A stretch of 64,000 bases of DNA from Pholis gunnellus (taxonomy: Eukaryota; Chordata; Actinopteri; Perciformes; Pholidae), in assembly GCA_910591455.2 (NCBI GenBank), contig OU342808.1, positions 26,440,122 to 26,504,121 on the forward strand. The letters are read 5' to 3'. How positions within the stretch are numbered: position 1 is the stretch's first letter; each line of letters begins with the position of its first letter. Positions 47,226 to 60,600 of this stretch are shown piece by piece. The notes under the pieces are model-generated. The model was given only the letters and a program-made list of their open reading frames with translations, was not told where the DNA came from and searched no databases. The position numbers and the translations under genes were made by a program.

Positions 47226-49332
47226 GTGTGTGAGTGTGAGAGAGAGCGTGTGGGTGTGAGTTTGAAGTAATCTGATCTGAAAGCAGGTAAATCCCATTTT
47301 ACACACGAAACAAAGAAACTTTGTTGATTTTTTTTTTACTCCTTTTTTTTTCCAGAGGAGGCGGAGAACCCGAAACGACAGACTTCATACGCAGTTACTC
47401 ACTCTGGTGTACAGTACAGTATAGATTGAAGCAAGAAAAGAAATCAATAGAATATCATCTAGAAAGATAGTAATGGATTTCTAACTTAATGGGCTCACAC
47501 AGGTCTATCGATTAGCAGGATTAACATCTGCAATACCTCAACGATCTGATTTGCATTTAAATGACTGTACGCTGCCGTGCTGACACCAATATAACAAAAC
47601 AAGACAAACGTAGAGCCGGAGCAGCAGAGGTCTGATATTGGTATGAATCTTGAAGAAGAAAGAAAGAAAGAAAGAAGTACGTGAAAGGAAAGTTGCAGCG
47701 CTGTACAAACTTTGAGCAGTTTTGAATTTTGAATCTCGACAAGGACAAGAAAGAGAGAACGTAAACACCGACAGACCGTCTCTCCCGTAAGACTGAAACA
47801 GCCATAACTCTTTCAAGGCAGCTCATCTGAGCCTCATGGTGAACAAGTGAGTGTTTGTGGAGAAACAGTGTGTGTGTCTCTGTGTGTGTATATATGGAGG
47901 GAGGAAGGAGGAGGTGGAGGTGGTGGTGGGGGGTGAGTTTGATGGACTGCGCTGTCACCTCCCGCTCTGCGATTTACGGCGGCGGTGCTGCTGACGGGCG
48001 CGGGGCAGTAAACAGGCCGGTCGGGGGGGCGTATTTCACAGAGAGCTGGCTTTTATGAAGAACACCGGGACGGCTCTACCCACAGCTCCGCCCGGCCCGC
48101 CGTGACGGATGGAGAAAGACGCATGACAAGCTTCATCATTGTTTGTAAATCTTAACTGTTCCCGCTCACTAACTCCAGAAGGCAATTTTGCGGAGACAGC
48201 GGGGGGGGGGGGGGGGGGGGGGGGGGATGGGGGGGGGGGAGAAAGGACAGCGTGGCACTCCTGAAGGTTATTTGGATCTCTGTATTTGGCCAACTGATTA
48301 GCCGTATCCTGGGAGGGAGATAAATCTGACGGGCCGCTGTTTGGCAGCCAGGTAGGAGAGGAGGAGGAGGAGGAGGAGGAGGAGGAGGAGGAGGAGGAGG
48401 AGGAGAGGAGAGGAGGAGGAGGAGGGCAGGTAGGCTCACAGCTCACGGGGTAGTTCCTCCTCTCGGATGATCCGGACGTTCACGACATGTTCGGTCAGAG
48501 CGAAAGAATTCACGGATTAAAAAGGAGATGCGGCCGAAGCAAACGTTAAATTAAATCAACGTTACTCTCCTTGCTTTAACTGTTTTAGTGACTTTGGAAA
48601 CATTACCAATAAATCTGCTCATTAATCTGTGATTTAACTGATTCGTCATTTTGTCTTTAAAATTACTCGTTTCATTCAACCAATAGTCCAAAATGAGGCA
48701 ATTAGTCGATTAATCAACTAGTCGATCGACAGAATATTAATCAGAAACTGTTTTGATGATCGATTAATCACAAGAATGACAGAAATGTAATTGTTACAGC
48801 TTCTCAAACGTTCATATTTGCAGGTTTTTTGTCTTCCTTGATAGGAAACTGAATATTTTTTAGGGTATCAAACTGTTGTGGGAACTTTTGATTAATAATC
48901 AAGGAAATAATCGACAGAATAATCGTTAATTGAAAACTAAATTATCGTAAATTGCAGTCCAAGTCCAACCTCCCCCAAAGGTTTTGAAAACAAAGAATAT
49001 TTACTTAATTACTTAAATATACTACTCAATTAATTACTAACTGACTAAACCGTTTCAGCTCCATGTGAAAATAGATCCCCATGTCACTCTGGATAAGCGC
49101 CGATAAAAGCAACGTGAAATACAGGAATTCAGATTATAATAACTCAATAGTAGCAAAATAATGAAGTATAAAAAGCTACTGTGCCTCTGTGCAGTTAAGA
49201 TAAGGAGTTCATTATGTGAAGCTCACAAGAACAACGTGCTTACAACCCTGCAGAGTGATTTAAACTCGGCTGATAAGATATGAGTTGGAACAACATCAAG
49301 GACACAGTCCGGGACTCCTGACGCACACACGC

Positions 49333-49377
<45 letters not shown>

Positions 49378-52300
49378 CACACACACACACACACGCACAC
49401 ACACACACAACTGTTCAAACAAGGAAAAGACATCTGAGACACAGAGGCTCTTGTAAAACAACAGGGTTCTTCTTCAGTCGGTGGAAGCCTCCTGTTTAGA
49501 TAGGACACACACACACCCACACACTGAAATAGACATGTTACCAATTAGACACCAAACGTTTAGACTCAATAAAAACCTCAAACAAACTTCCTCTCACTGA
49601 ATGACAAGAGATACTGAAAACTAATTGTTTTATGGGAATGCCATTGTGTGGCAGGCCCTACTTCTGATTACATTACTACAGTGTTAGACACAGTACGGAT
49701 ATTCATGGAGGTAAAACAAAGCAGAATTAGAAAGAAGAAACACATTTCTACTGCAAAACAGACTATTTCCTCCACCGTGTCTGAATTATTTCCCTTTTTC
49801 TTATGAAATACTAGTTAAATTTATCCCTCAAGGCGTCAAAAATATTCTAATTAATGCCAAAGATGGATTATTCAAAAGTATTATTTCTGTAAGTTTTATC
49901 CCGCAGAGTCTCCAAGTTATAATTGATGCAAAATCAAAGAAGAAAACTCTTGTGTCCAATAATAATATTCATTTTGATTTACTATCTGTTGACCTGTTTT
50001 ACAATATAGATGTAAGAGGGACAATCCACCACAAAGACTTAATTAAGACTCTTTATCACTGTCCTTTCATATACAATCAGATGTGATTATTGTCACAATA
50101 ACTTATTTTGGAGGTTTTATCACCAGTGAGTTTCTCTCTCTGTTGCCTTTTCTTTATATATTGTATAAACACTTCAGGAATGAAAAGAATAAAAGATATA
50201 TATTTAGAATAAAACTTCACTTAACAAAAAATAAAAAAAATGTTGCAACTTGTGACGAGGTGTTGCAACTTAATTATTGTGTCCTTTTAAAGGGTCACAA
50301 GCCAGAAAAAACACTGATTTGGGTGTTTTGTTTCTCTGGTTTTGGAGTCGGTTGTGGGACCACCCGCGGAGAGTGTTGTCATCTTGTAATGGAGCGTGGA
50401 GACTCACGGCGGGGCGCTGACTCGGGACCCTCACAGGAAACGTACAGGTGAAAGTCATAAACGTATGCAGGTAGAAGGGGAAGCTGTGGGGTCTTTAGGT
50501 TTGTGATGCTGGTGGTGTCAGCAGTTTATGTCACCAAAAGAAGGATGTTGATGTTGTGCTCGTGACGCTCTTCCCCTATGTTCTTCACAAATGAGTAATA
50601 ATATACAAAACCACTGCTCTTTAACTAATCACCTTCATCTTTTAATTCCTGAAAAGAATATTACCGTAACGTATTTAAAGAAACATCATTAAAAGATAAT
50701 AAATGAGAAGATCCAATCCTTTTAGGCTTCTAAACTCTCATTTAAGTCTAAATAGAATAGAAGATGAAAAGCGACATGCGATAACTGGCCTGTCTTCTGT
50801 CAATCACAACCCGTTCAAGACAAACCAGGTAACAGCGGACAGAGTTGGTTAATAACAAGAAGAGTAAAGCTCGATTTTAATACAGTTAAAGCTCCGCAGA
50901 ACTTAAAAATATCTCAGCACACCTGAATGTGTCGGGAGGGTAGGACGACTGGATAAAGTGAAAAAAGACCAGCATAGTGTTCCGCCATGTTTCTACGCTA
51001 GCCAAGAACGGACAAACCAAACACTGAGCCTTTCGTGCTTTTGTGTCACCTGAAGGCCACCGTAGTTCTCCCGACACACGCTTGTCAAACTGCGGTAACG
51101 TGAGCCACAGAATGAGAAAACAACCGTGGTATCGCCCAGCCGCCTGACTCCTGTTGCTCCTGAACTGGTTTTATTGTGGTCAGGATGCTGAGCGAGGCCA
51201 AACGGCGGCTCACATTACAGTCTTTGCATTCTGCAACCACACCGCTACACTTCACCATATCCCACTTACTGTCCCTTTAAAACTCAGAGTAGCTACACAA
51301 AGTCAGAGCAGGATAGTTTGTGTGAGCAGCAACGTCCGTCACAAGGCTGCACAGACAAAGAACATAGCGCCACCTATAGACTATTTTAAAACCTAAACAA
51401 CAACGTCACTCACACTGTTTGACTCCCTGATGATCTGGAGTCTGTTTCAACATTGGATTTGTTTCCCCCTCATCAAAGCAAAACGCCACACAGAACTTGC
51501 AACCCATACTGTACATGAGCAGTCAAGCTCCTCCTCTTACTCGCAAATGTATCTTCAATTTGTGAATGACACCGTTCGTAACTGCACCACAGACGGACAT
51601 AAAGTGTCCCAGAAGTGTAAATTAAAACAGAAAAGGCACTTGAACAGGCTTGCCAATCAGCCCCAGTGTGCGTCTCTGCATCGTGCAGGATCGTCCCTCT
51701 TATCTCACTCTCATCGTGCACTTACGCACATTCTTTGCAGAGTTCCACGAATACTTTATTGAACGTATTAAGCAATGCACACAATCTGATTTACCCCCAT
51801 TCACAGCGACTGAGAATCCAGGCAGCCATGCTCAGCAGAGATCTCAATCTCAGGTCGTTGGCCGCAGAGTGCCAAGAGATCAGATCTACGTCATCTTCAA
51901 ACAACAACAACAACAAACAGAGCTGCACTGTCAGGGCAGTTTTTCTGTGACGACTTCAAATTAAAGACCAAAAGATGTATTTTCTTTTTTAAACCATGAA
52001 TTACTGTAAATAAGAAGTGGGCAACTTTCAACTTTCAGACCTGCTGCACACAGTTGTGCATTTGAAGTAAAGTAAAAAAAGTAAGTATAGTAAAAGTGAA
52101 AAAGCTTCACTTTAGATGAATTTCATCTTACAACTTTTATGGCGCTCTTAACTTGAGTGCAGTCCTCCCTTGAATGTACTTAACCACACTGTAGATAAAG
52201 TCTGGGTGAAACTTTATGGGGCTTGAGAAGTGTGTGTGAGTGTCTCTGTGTGTCACTCACAGGCTGCCATGGTCTCAGAGCAGTTGATGTTGTTGTTGTT

Positions 52301-55300
52301 GTCGTCCAGGCTGAAGAGGGGCGGCACGCAGGTGCTGGAGCCCAGGCCTTGAGTCAGGTAGGTGGCTGCTGGGTAGTAGGAATGCATGCGGTACTGAGAG
52401 GACATGTTGTGGCTGGACAGGCGGCCGTCAGCATGAGGCATCTGCTTCATACAAGACACGTAAGATCAGGGTTAACTCTGGGATGGAGGTTCCCTTCTTA
52501 CTCATTCTATGCTGCACCTTTATGCGAACGCGCTCATAACCAGATGGAGAAGCGCTGGGTTGACGTACCAAGTTGATAACCAGCTTTGAGGAGCCGCTTA
52601 GGGTTAGTTAAACTAGATAACCAAAAGACATCCTGGGTATGTTGAACTCGCTTCGTAGTACAGGCCCCAGGAGAGCTTCTTACATCCAACAAAGACTCTT
52701 GTTGGGTTTTGGTGACTCTATGTTTGGTCATTTCAAGACTGAAACTACGATAGGGCTGCAACTAACACTTATTTTATCAATTAATCTGCTTTTATCAACC
52801 AATTAAACAATTGTTAAGCATAAACAATACAAGAAAATTGCGAAATATTTCCTAAAACACAAGGTGAAGTCATCAAATGTGTTGTTTGATCTGATCAACA
52901 GTCCAAAATCTCCAAAATCTTCAATTTAATATCACATATGACAGAGAAAAGCAACACATCTTCCCATTGTTGAAGCTGGAAGAAGAGAATGTTTACCATT
53001 TTTAGCTTACATTGCAACATACGGGTATTCCTTTTATAACAAACTGCATAACCCCCCCGACACTATTGTTCACATATGTTTGACTGCACGTTCCTCCAAA
53101 TCAGCTGTCAGATATTCACAGGCAACACGTTGCAGCCTAACCTGCCAGGGAAGAAGAAAGACAGAGATGAAATAATATTAGCGGTTTGAGTTCACACGTC
53201 CGTGGCTTGTTCTAAAAATGAGCCGCAACACGCAGCGCTGGCTTTCTGCAGCCCTCTGAAAACTTTAAAACGAGCCGTCTACTCAGCAGCCAGGCCGCCT
53301 CACGGAGGGTTTTCAATTTCACTTTTATGGAATTTGATTTCTGTCAGCCTGCAATATGTCACCCGTATTGTCCACACCATCAATTCCGCGACAGCTTTAT
53401 AAACTGTTATTTAAGCTACACTCTGCTCTTGTATTAGGCCGTGAAAAATACAATAGAGATTGGACTGGAGTCCTGAAAGTGCACGATAAGCTTACGGTTT
53501 GCAGGACACATACAGACAAAACAAAACCGTCCCAGTGAAAGTTTGCTTATAGAAAAGGTTCACAGACAGATCCACACAGAGTATTGATGCCAAACCTTTC
53601 TCAGTGCATCGTGGTGGGGTGATTACTGTTTGAACTATAATGTGTAGCTTTAGCAGAGTTATTTAACCATTCGATCCATATTCTCATCCCCTGACCAATA
53701 TACCTTTCCAACCATCCATACTGACATTAACCATTAAAAAGACATCAATTATTTCCATGTCAAACTACATGATGGTCCCCCGACCAATCATAGAGTGTCT
53801 TTCACGATCTGCATGATCTCAGACCTCCGCCAAGGCCCAAAGACCTATCTCGTAAAGTTAAGGAGAGTGAAAAAGAGTTTGTGAATCTGACACGTGATTC
53901 AGTTCCGCTCCTAAATATGATGGATTCTTTCTCGGCCCATGATACACCCCTCCACCAGGTTTCATGAACATCGGGCCATTAGGTTTTCTGTAATCCTGCT
54001 GACAAACAAACAAACCGAACAGAAAACTTAACCTCCTTTGACGGAGTTCACGGTTCCACCGAGCAGCACCAGCAACGTCGGCCCTCTTTCATTTCGCCAT
54101 GTTTACAGCTGTGCACGTTAAGAGCGCTTTGTGCTTCTAGTGGTCAACGTTGGGACGTCAAGAGGCGTCCCAGATTTGGCGCGATTTGTCCTCAGCTGTG
54201 ATACGACGGCCCATTTAAAGTCACGATAAAAAGTCAACGATTTGAGTACTTCTTTAACGGTTCTCAGGAATGCACGTGAGAAGTCAAAGCTTCAACACTC
54301 TCATACAGTACGACCCACTATTCAGGAGGGTGATGTGTTTTCCAGTAAATTACAGCAACACTGAACATGTTGGGTAACATTATGTGGAAATACCTCTAAA
54401 GTGAGCCTATTACTACCATCCTCACAACAGCCAAAGGCCAAACCAATACCAGTTTCCAGGGAGTGTTCATCACGTCAGATATGCTACAGAACACACATAA
54501 CACCCTCTCAGTACTTGAGCTCTACAGTAATGTTGTTTCGTGTGTGCGCATACTGTTGTTGACATATTGCCTTTTGTTTTCTTTTAGATTACTTCTCGAC
54601 CTCATTCAATTGATTAAGCGTCTTTATTTCTACCCCATGAGCTGCCTGTGAGTCACCGTTCAGTTGTTTTAAAAAGGAAATTCAATCTTACTTTTCCAAA
54701 ATCCCACTGAACCCCACAACCAAGCTGAGCTTTTATATTCTGTGTGGTGTTACACAGATTATCAGAGAGGTGGTGGTTAGGGCAGAAACGTCCGACGGCA
54801 TATCTGCATCTTTAGGATTTTATTTTAGCTTGAGATAAATTCTGAGAGGCGTTCTCTGCACAAGCAACAGTCCGGCTGTCAGATTCATGGATGACTTGAT
54901 GATAACTTGAAAAATGAAGACCCTCAGACCTCCGTTTCTAAATGCACGTCCATGGCACAGAGCATGAGACGGTAAACAAATGGCCTTGAGGTAAAACGCT
55001 GCCACACATCCACAGTCCTTCCCTCCACACTCACTGGCTAACCTGCAGACTCCTGGGGGGGCTTCCTTACCTCCCTGAGAGGGGCCGGTCTTCTTATCTG
55101 GCACCATCTCCTGTCTGGAAGCTCTACACCACCCTTATATTATCATCATCCACCTGCATGACAGCCAAGCACCACTGAGTGCACAGGAGAGGAGAGGAGG
55201 TAGATGGCCTTACACTGATAAAGACCACACTGTTTCCCTGTGGGTTTTTTTTTTAATTTAGTAGCGTGAAGAGCCCAACACCTACAGATCACTTTATTAG

Positions 55301-57607
55301 GATAATCACTATCGTTAACATTAGAATGATTGGTCACGATTTAAAGGAAATGTTTATTCAAAGAGGTTGACAGAAGATGACAAACTACGAACCTAAATCT
55401 GCTGCAAACCATCGACTGTAATTGCAAAATGAAACAATGAATTGAGATCTTGCAAGAAGTCAGTGTAGTGTTGTACTCTGTGTGTAATATAGTTTGAACC
55501 GAATGTTTATATTTTATTCTGTACAGTTGTTTTAGTTGTATTAACTATTCGTACTGTGGTATTCAAGTCAATAAATGAGCAAACTTCAGTGTTAACAATA
55601 TGGCGGTGAGTTGTAGATGTACTTGCAAAATAATAGATAACGGCAGCAACTATAACTATTAACATAACTAAACATCCATTACGGTTCTCTCTATCATTAA
55701 CACTTGAGTGAAACCAGCAGGAGGCTCTAGAGCAACATAACTCAAAATAACGAAGGTGAGAAATGCTATTTAAATAACAAAATTAGTATTAATTGTATAC
55801 TTGTTAAAAATATGAAAATTACACTTTCACCTGATGTTATGACGGAGATAAGAGCGACACCTTCAGAAACTAACCCAGTGAACAGAAAGTCAAAGAGAAA
55901 AGACGTCACAGCTCTCCGGATGGTGCAGAGACACCACAGACATAAGTGCTTCAACAGCAAATATGGAGACAAAATAAAAATTGAGTAACTCAAGGATAAT
56001 CACCTCAGTTGGGGATGCAAATAGTGGATATAAGCCATTAAATTGAGGAGGTTTAGGACGGGTAAAGGAGACAGAGGAGACAATCTTTTTCTTTTAGCCA
56101 GAAGATAAGGCAATAAAAAAACTTCACTTTCTAGTTAAAAATTGTGCAACTGTGTGTTTGTGGCACAATTTTTGAAACTCATCTTAAAATAATGAGCTCT
56201 TCATGCAAAGAAAAATCAAATAAAGTAGTCCCTGAATTTGAATAACCGTCGCACGTCGCCCTCTCAACCTGACAACTTCACTAAAAATATCATAAATCAC
56301 AAAGGAGGATGGCTAAATTATGCTAAAGAGTGCTAACTGATTAGCATTAATGTGCTCACTTTCTCCTTCAGGCGCTGAGGCATAGCGGTCTGTTCCTCCG
56401 CCGACAGACAATACCATTAACCTTTGCAATTCAGGCTCTCGTGCTGCGCGCTGGCAGGTTAGCGGAGGCAGTGACCCCAAAACTAGATGTTGCTATTGAG
56501 GGGAAACCGAGAGAGCGAGTGGAGAGGAGAGAGCAGAGGTGGACAAATGTTGTTCATAAAAAAAATAAAAAACCCACCTCATCTGAGAGTTATAGCTCTA
56601 ATCTGCGTCACGCACAAGCTCATCCCAGTTTGAAACAATAGAGATACATTCACGCATGAATCAGTGTGAATACACAGACGGGTGAACGAGGTGGACGCTG
56701 GGCACCGTCTCCCCGACGTGTCCTACGTTGTACCGTAAGTGCCGACATTAAAGCAGACACTCATCCATCTCGAAGGAAAAAAAAAAAGTAAAGAAAATTA
56801 ACTTCTAGTGCCCACAACGTTGACTACACATGCACCAGTTACATCACTGTCACATCCTCCCTTTTTTTATTTAAAATAAAATTAGCTTTCTTTTTGTGTA
56901 AGTCTGTTATTTTCTGTTACAGGACACATGACTTTTAATTAGTCAATTCATTCATGTGACAAGAAAAACAATACATTTTGATAAGTGATCAACAGTTTAT
57001 CAAGCAGAAATGCAAAATACTTTCTGGCTCCGGCTTCTTAAATGTGCTGATTTATGTCGCAGATCTAACTGGTTATGAAACAGGCTCAGTTTCTATTTTT
57101 ATATAGTTATTCTTTAATGCTCGTCATCGGTGCCGTCGGTTCGGAGGGAAGGGAGGCTCGAGAGAACCAGGACCAGGACCGAGCGGAGCAGACTGTCAGA
57201 CCCTGCTGCAGTAAAATGAGCGGTTTTCTAAAGGAAACACTACCGCTTTAGGCCACAGGGGCCGCCAAAGTAAACACAAAATGAAAGTTCCTCATCGTAA
57301 CTTTAAAGTATATTTTGAGGTCACTTCAGCTCATGGCTAGGACCACACTGGACTGGACCTTTGTTTTAGGGGTCTGAGGTTGACTACTTTTCATCCCAGA
57401 GACAAATCAGTTTGGTGTGACAGACGATTTTCTGCGACGTCCATCTCTTCCAGCTGTGCCTTCACACAGTCGACTCGCTTCATATTACTGTGACAAGTTA
57501 TCTGACGAGGTAAGAGAAAGTAAGCCTTGTTCATGCTGAGGGGATTCGTAGCTAAGCAGCTTATCTCCTGTTTCTGTGGCATGAAGCAGCTCAGATGTAA
57601 AGTTACC

Positions 57608-57652
<45 letters not shown>

Positions 57653-60600
57653 ACACCAGTCCATCACCTTTAACACAGAGCAGAGAGACTCGTATGTAAC
57701 ATCACTTTGGGACAGAACAGACGTTTAACAGACGTTTCTAACAATCTTCAGCAAACATAAATGTTTTTTTTGTTACCAAGTCAGTATTTCCCAGTGCAGA
57801 CACAAGTCTTTTATCAAATCCTTCCTGACCACAGCTACGGAAAAACACGATTGGAAAGTTGCAGAAAAGCATTAACTTCTTGCTGTACATCTTAAGTATT
57901 TTCCTGTATATGCTCGTTAATATTTCTGTAAATATTTTGTTGCTGTATACCGTTTTTTTTGTTCATAATGATCTTGGCTTCTGAGGTTTTTCCACCATGA
58001 AAACAATAAAGTTATACTGAAAAATATTTTAGGCAGGTTTAACGCGAAAAGATGAATGTAATATACAGACCTTAGTTACAGCTCATGTTTGAGGACAATT
58101 TAAACAAGATAGTGAATTGCAGTTAAGGCCCACAGACACACAAACACACACGTTTCCCCTGCAGTGGCACCAAACCCTCCCTTGAGCTATAAAAACATTA
58201 CAGTTAACCGTACTTTGAGCCCTTTAAAAAAGGCTTCAGGTAGAGTTTGACTGTTATTAACAAACAGCGGAGTGGTTATTGTTAGTCACCTGGTATTGTT
58301 GGTAGTTGTACAGGTTGCCGTAGTAGGCGGGGTAGCGTGACGGCTGGTAGAAGTTGTAATAGGAAGTCTCCAGCAGCAGGTCTGACGATCCCTCGCTGTG
58401 AGCCCGGCCACCAGCTGACGGGCTGGGAGACAAAGCTGAGCGGCTGCCTGGAGGAAAAACAACACAAACAAGACACCCGAGATCAATTCAGAGGCTCAAG
58501 TGTGACGCTTGCGGCTGGATTTTAGCTCATTATCGCATTTGAAATATGGATTTCAGGATTACGTGCATGCATTTATTTACTAATATGGTTAGTAACTTGG
58601 ATTAATAATACGTACATTTGTGAAACTATGAATTATGCACCCAACAGCAGAGCTCAAGCTGACTTTTAGGTGTTTATTTTCCCGGCTGAGTATTTCCTGA
58701 CATTATTCTGCTTGCAGTAGATCGTTTGATCGATCATTAAACAGGAGAAGAAGACTTGAACTTCTCTGGCTGTCCCATCACAGCTCAAATCGCTATCAAC
58801 AGCACCATCTGCAGGTGGGAGGTTTTTTTTTTAAGTCAAAATTAGCCGACCGACCACATCACACCATCACAATACAGGAATGTGGGTTGCCCTCTCAGGT
58901 CGAGTATTACCATCACCATCACCATCATCAAATTGCTCATTATCCGTTGTTCTTTCCTTATCAACAAGGCCACATTCTTCTCAGGCAGACCCTGATCCTT
59001 CACTCTTACACAATGAAGACACTGTGCACCACCGACGCCAAAGATAATGACATTTGTTGTCCCTGTTCTGCTTCTTGTCAACACCGAAATCGCAGAGTGC
59101 TCGACTCCTTTTTCCAGCTCAGTCTTTTCCTCTCTGTTGCCAAGCCAGAAACCTAAAGTTCACCCTCACATGAACACAAAGCAGAAGACACGAGCAGCCT
59201 TGACCACAGTCGTATTCCTACCTCCTAACGTTTGCTATCAGGCCGACACGGAACACCATATCTGTGTCTGCCTCCACCGACCGCCAAGGGGCCCTTTCAT
59301 GCTGCTGCCACCAAAATCAAATTTGATTTTCACTCAATTTCCCATGAAAACGTCTCTTATTGATGATATCTTTAAAAGTATTCTTGACTTTTGTGGTGTT
59401 TCATTGTTTTACAATAACAGTGGACTAAACAGACACTAAAGAAGATATATTTTTTAAAGTGCTCTCTAGGTACAAATCTAACACATAATATAGTCGATTG
59501 AACAGAATGTGGCTTTGCTGCCTGGTAAACTAAAATGTTAGCAATTTTATTAAAATAATAATTACTTTATTTAGCAAAGTGCTTTGACAGACAACGCAGC
59601 AAAAGCATGGCAATAAGAAAAATAACAGAAAGCTCAGTGAGACAGTCGATACGAATAAATAAAATGAGTAATAAATAATATGAGTAATAAATAAAATGAG
59701 TAATAAAAAAATAAAATAAAATAAATAAAATAAATAATGATTTTTTTACATCACCACTGACTGGCAAAACAAACTCACTATTGTTGCTGTATGAACAGTG
59801 GACAGGTTTGTAAAAACCTGATTGGTTGCACACAAAAATTTGATTGGTTGCACACACCCATAGAAAGTATCTCTTCATATTGCTTTTATATATTTTAGCC
59901 TTTAATAGAGGATTATCTGTGAAAACCTCAGTGTGTAGTCTTTCTAAATCTGTCGACTAAACTGCGAAATTTGCTTTATACGACTTCAGGTGTGTTTGCA
60001 CGCTGAATATATAAATGTGAATGTCACTTAATATTTTAGACACATGAGAGGCAGTACACGATAACTCACCTGTGACAGCAAGAGAAGGAGTTGGTGAAGG
60101 AGCTCCTCCCTCCTCAGAGAACAAGCAATCTGCTGCAGCTTCATTCTTCACCATCACCTCAGGACCGGACAGAGCCACCGGACTACAAATCCCAAGCTCC
60201 TCTTCCTGAGCCTGCTGCCGTCTCAGGGCGACCTGGAGGGGAGGAGAGGAAATAAAATCAAAACATTTCCCGGACTACTACTCATGACTTATGACAGACT
60301 CACCTGCTTGATAATGCAAAAAATAGTAATAATAATAACAACACATACATAATAAGTAAATGATTGTGATACTTAATTGTTCTCTCGTGAAAATGTGTTG
60401 TAATAAACAGGTACGACTGAAGCCATAACTTCATAGCTTCTTAAAGTTGTAAATCAAATATTTTTGGGTGTGGGTGTATTAATTGGACGATAAAGGCATT
60501 TTTTGAATATGTACCATTGGTCTCTGGGAAATTTAATTTTTCTTCTTAATTTTTAAGAAGAAAACTTTGGATAAAAGCCTCAGTTGGATGCTTGTTTCAG

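Larger units (their letters stand above)
35826..52260 (-). other. dmrt1 intron 4 (16,435 bp)
   Basis: Donor GTGAGT and acceptor CCCTGCAG on the minus strand. No protein-coding gene is recognised inside. It holds a foldback element (35869-36306), a hexamer tandem (37095-37172), several hAT-like copies, a Tc1-type transposase relic, polypurine and microsatellite tracts and candidate regulatory blocks, listed separately. Between these it is unremarkable AT-rich sequence. Confidence 0.85.
52442..58289 (-). other. dmrt1 intron 3 (5,848 bp)
   Basis: Donor GTGACT and an acceptor with a weak pyrimidine tract. It contains one hAT-like copy, a retroelement-like 3' fragment (53800-54060), a reversed hAT-like fragment (56935-57060), a (CA)n tract (57614-57649) and a possible regulatory block (53170-53470). 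No gene is seen inside. Confidence 0.8.
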
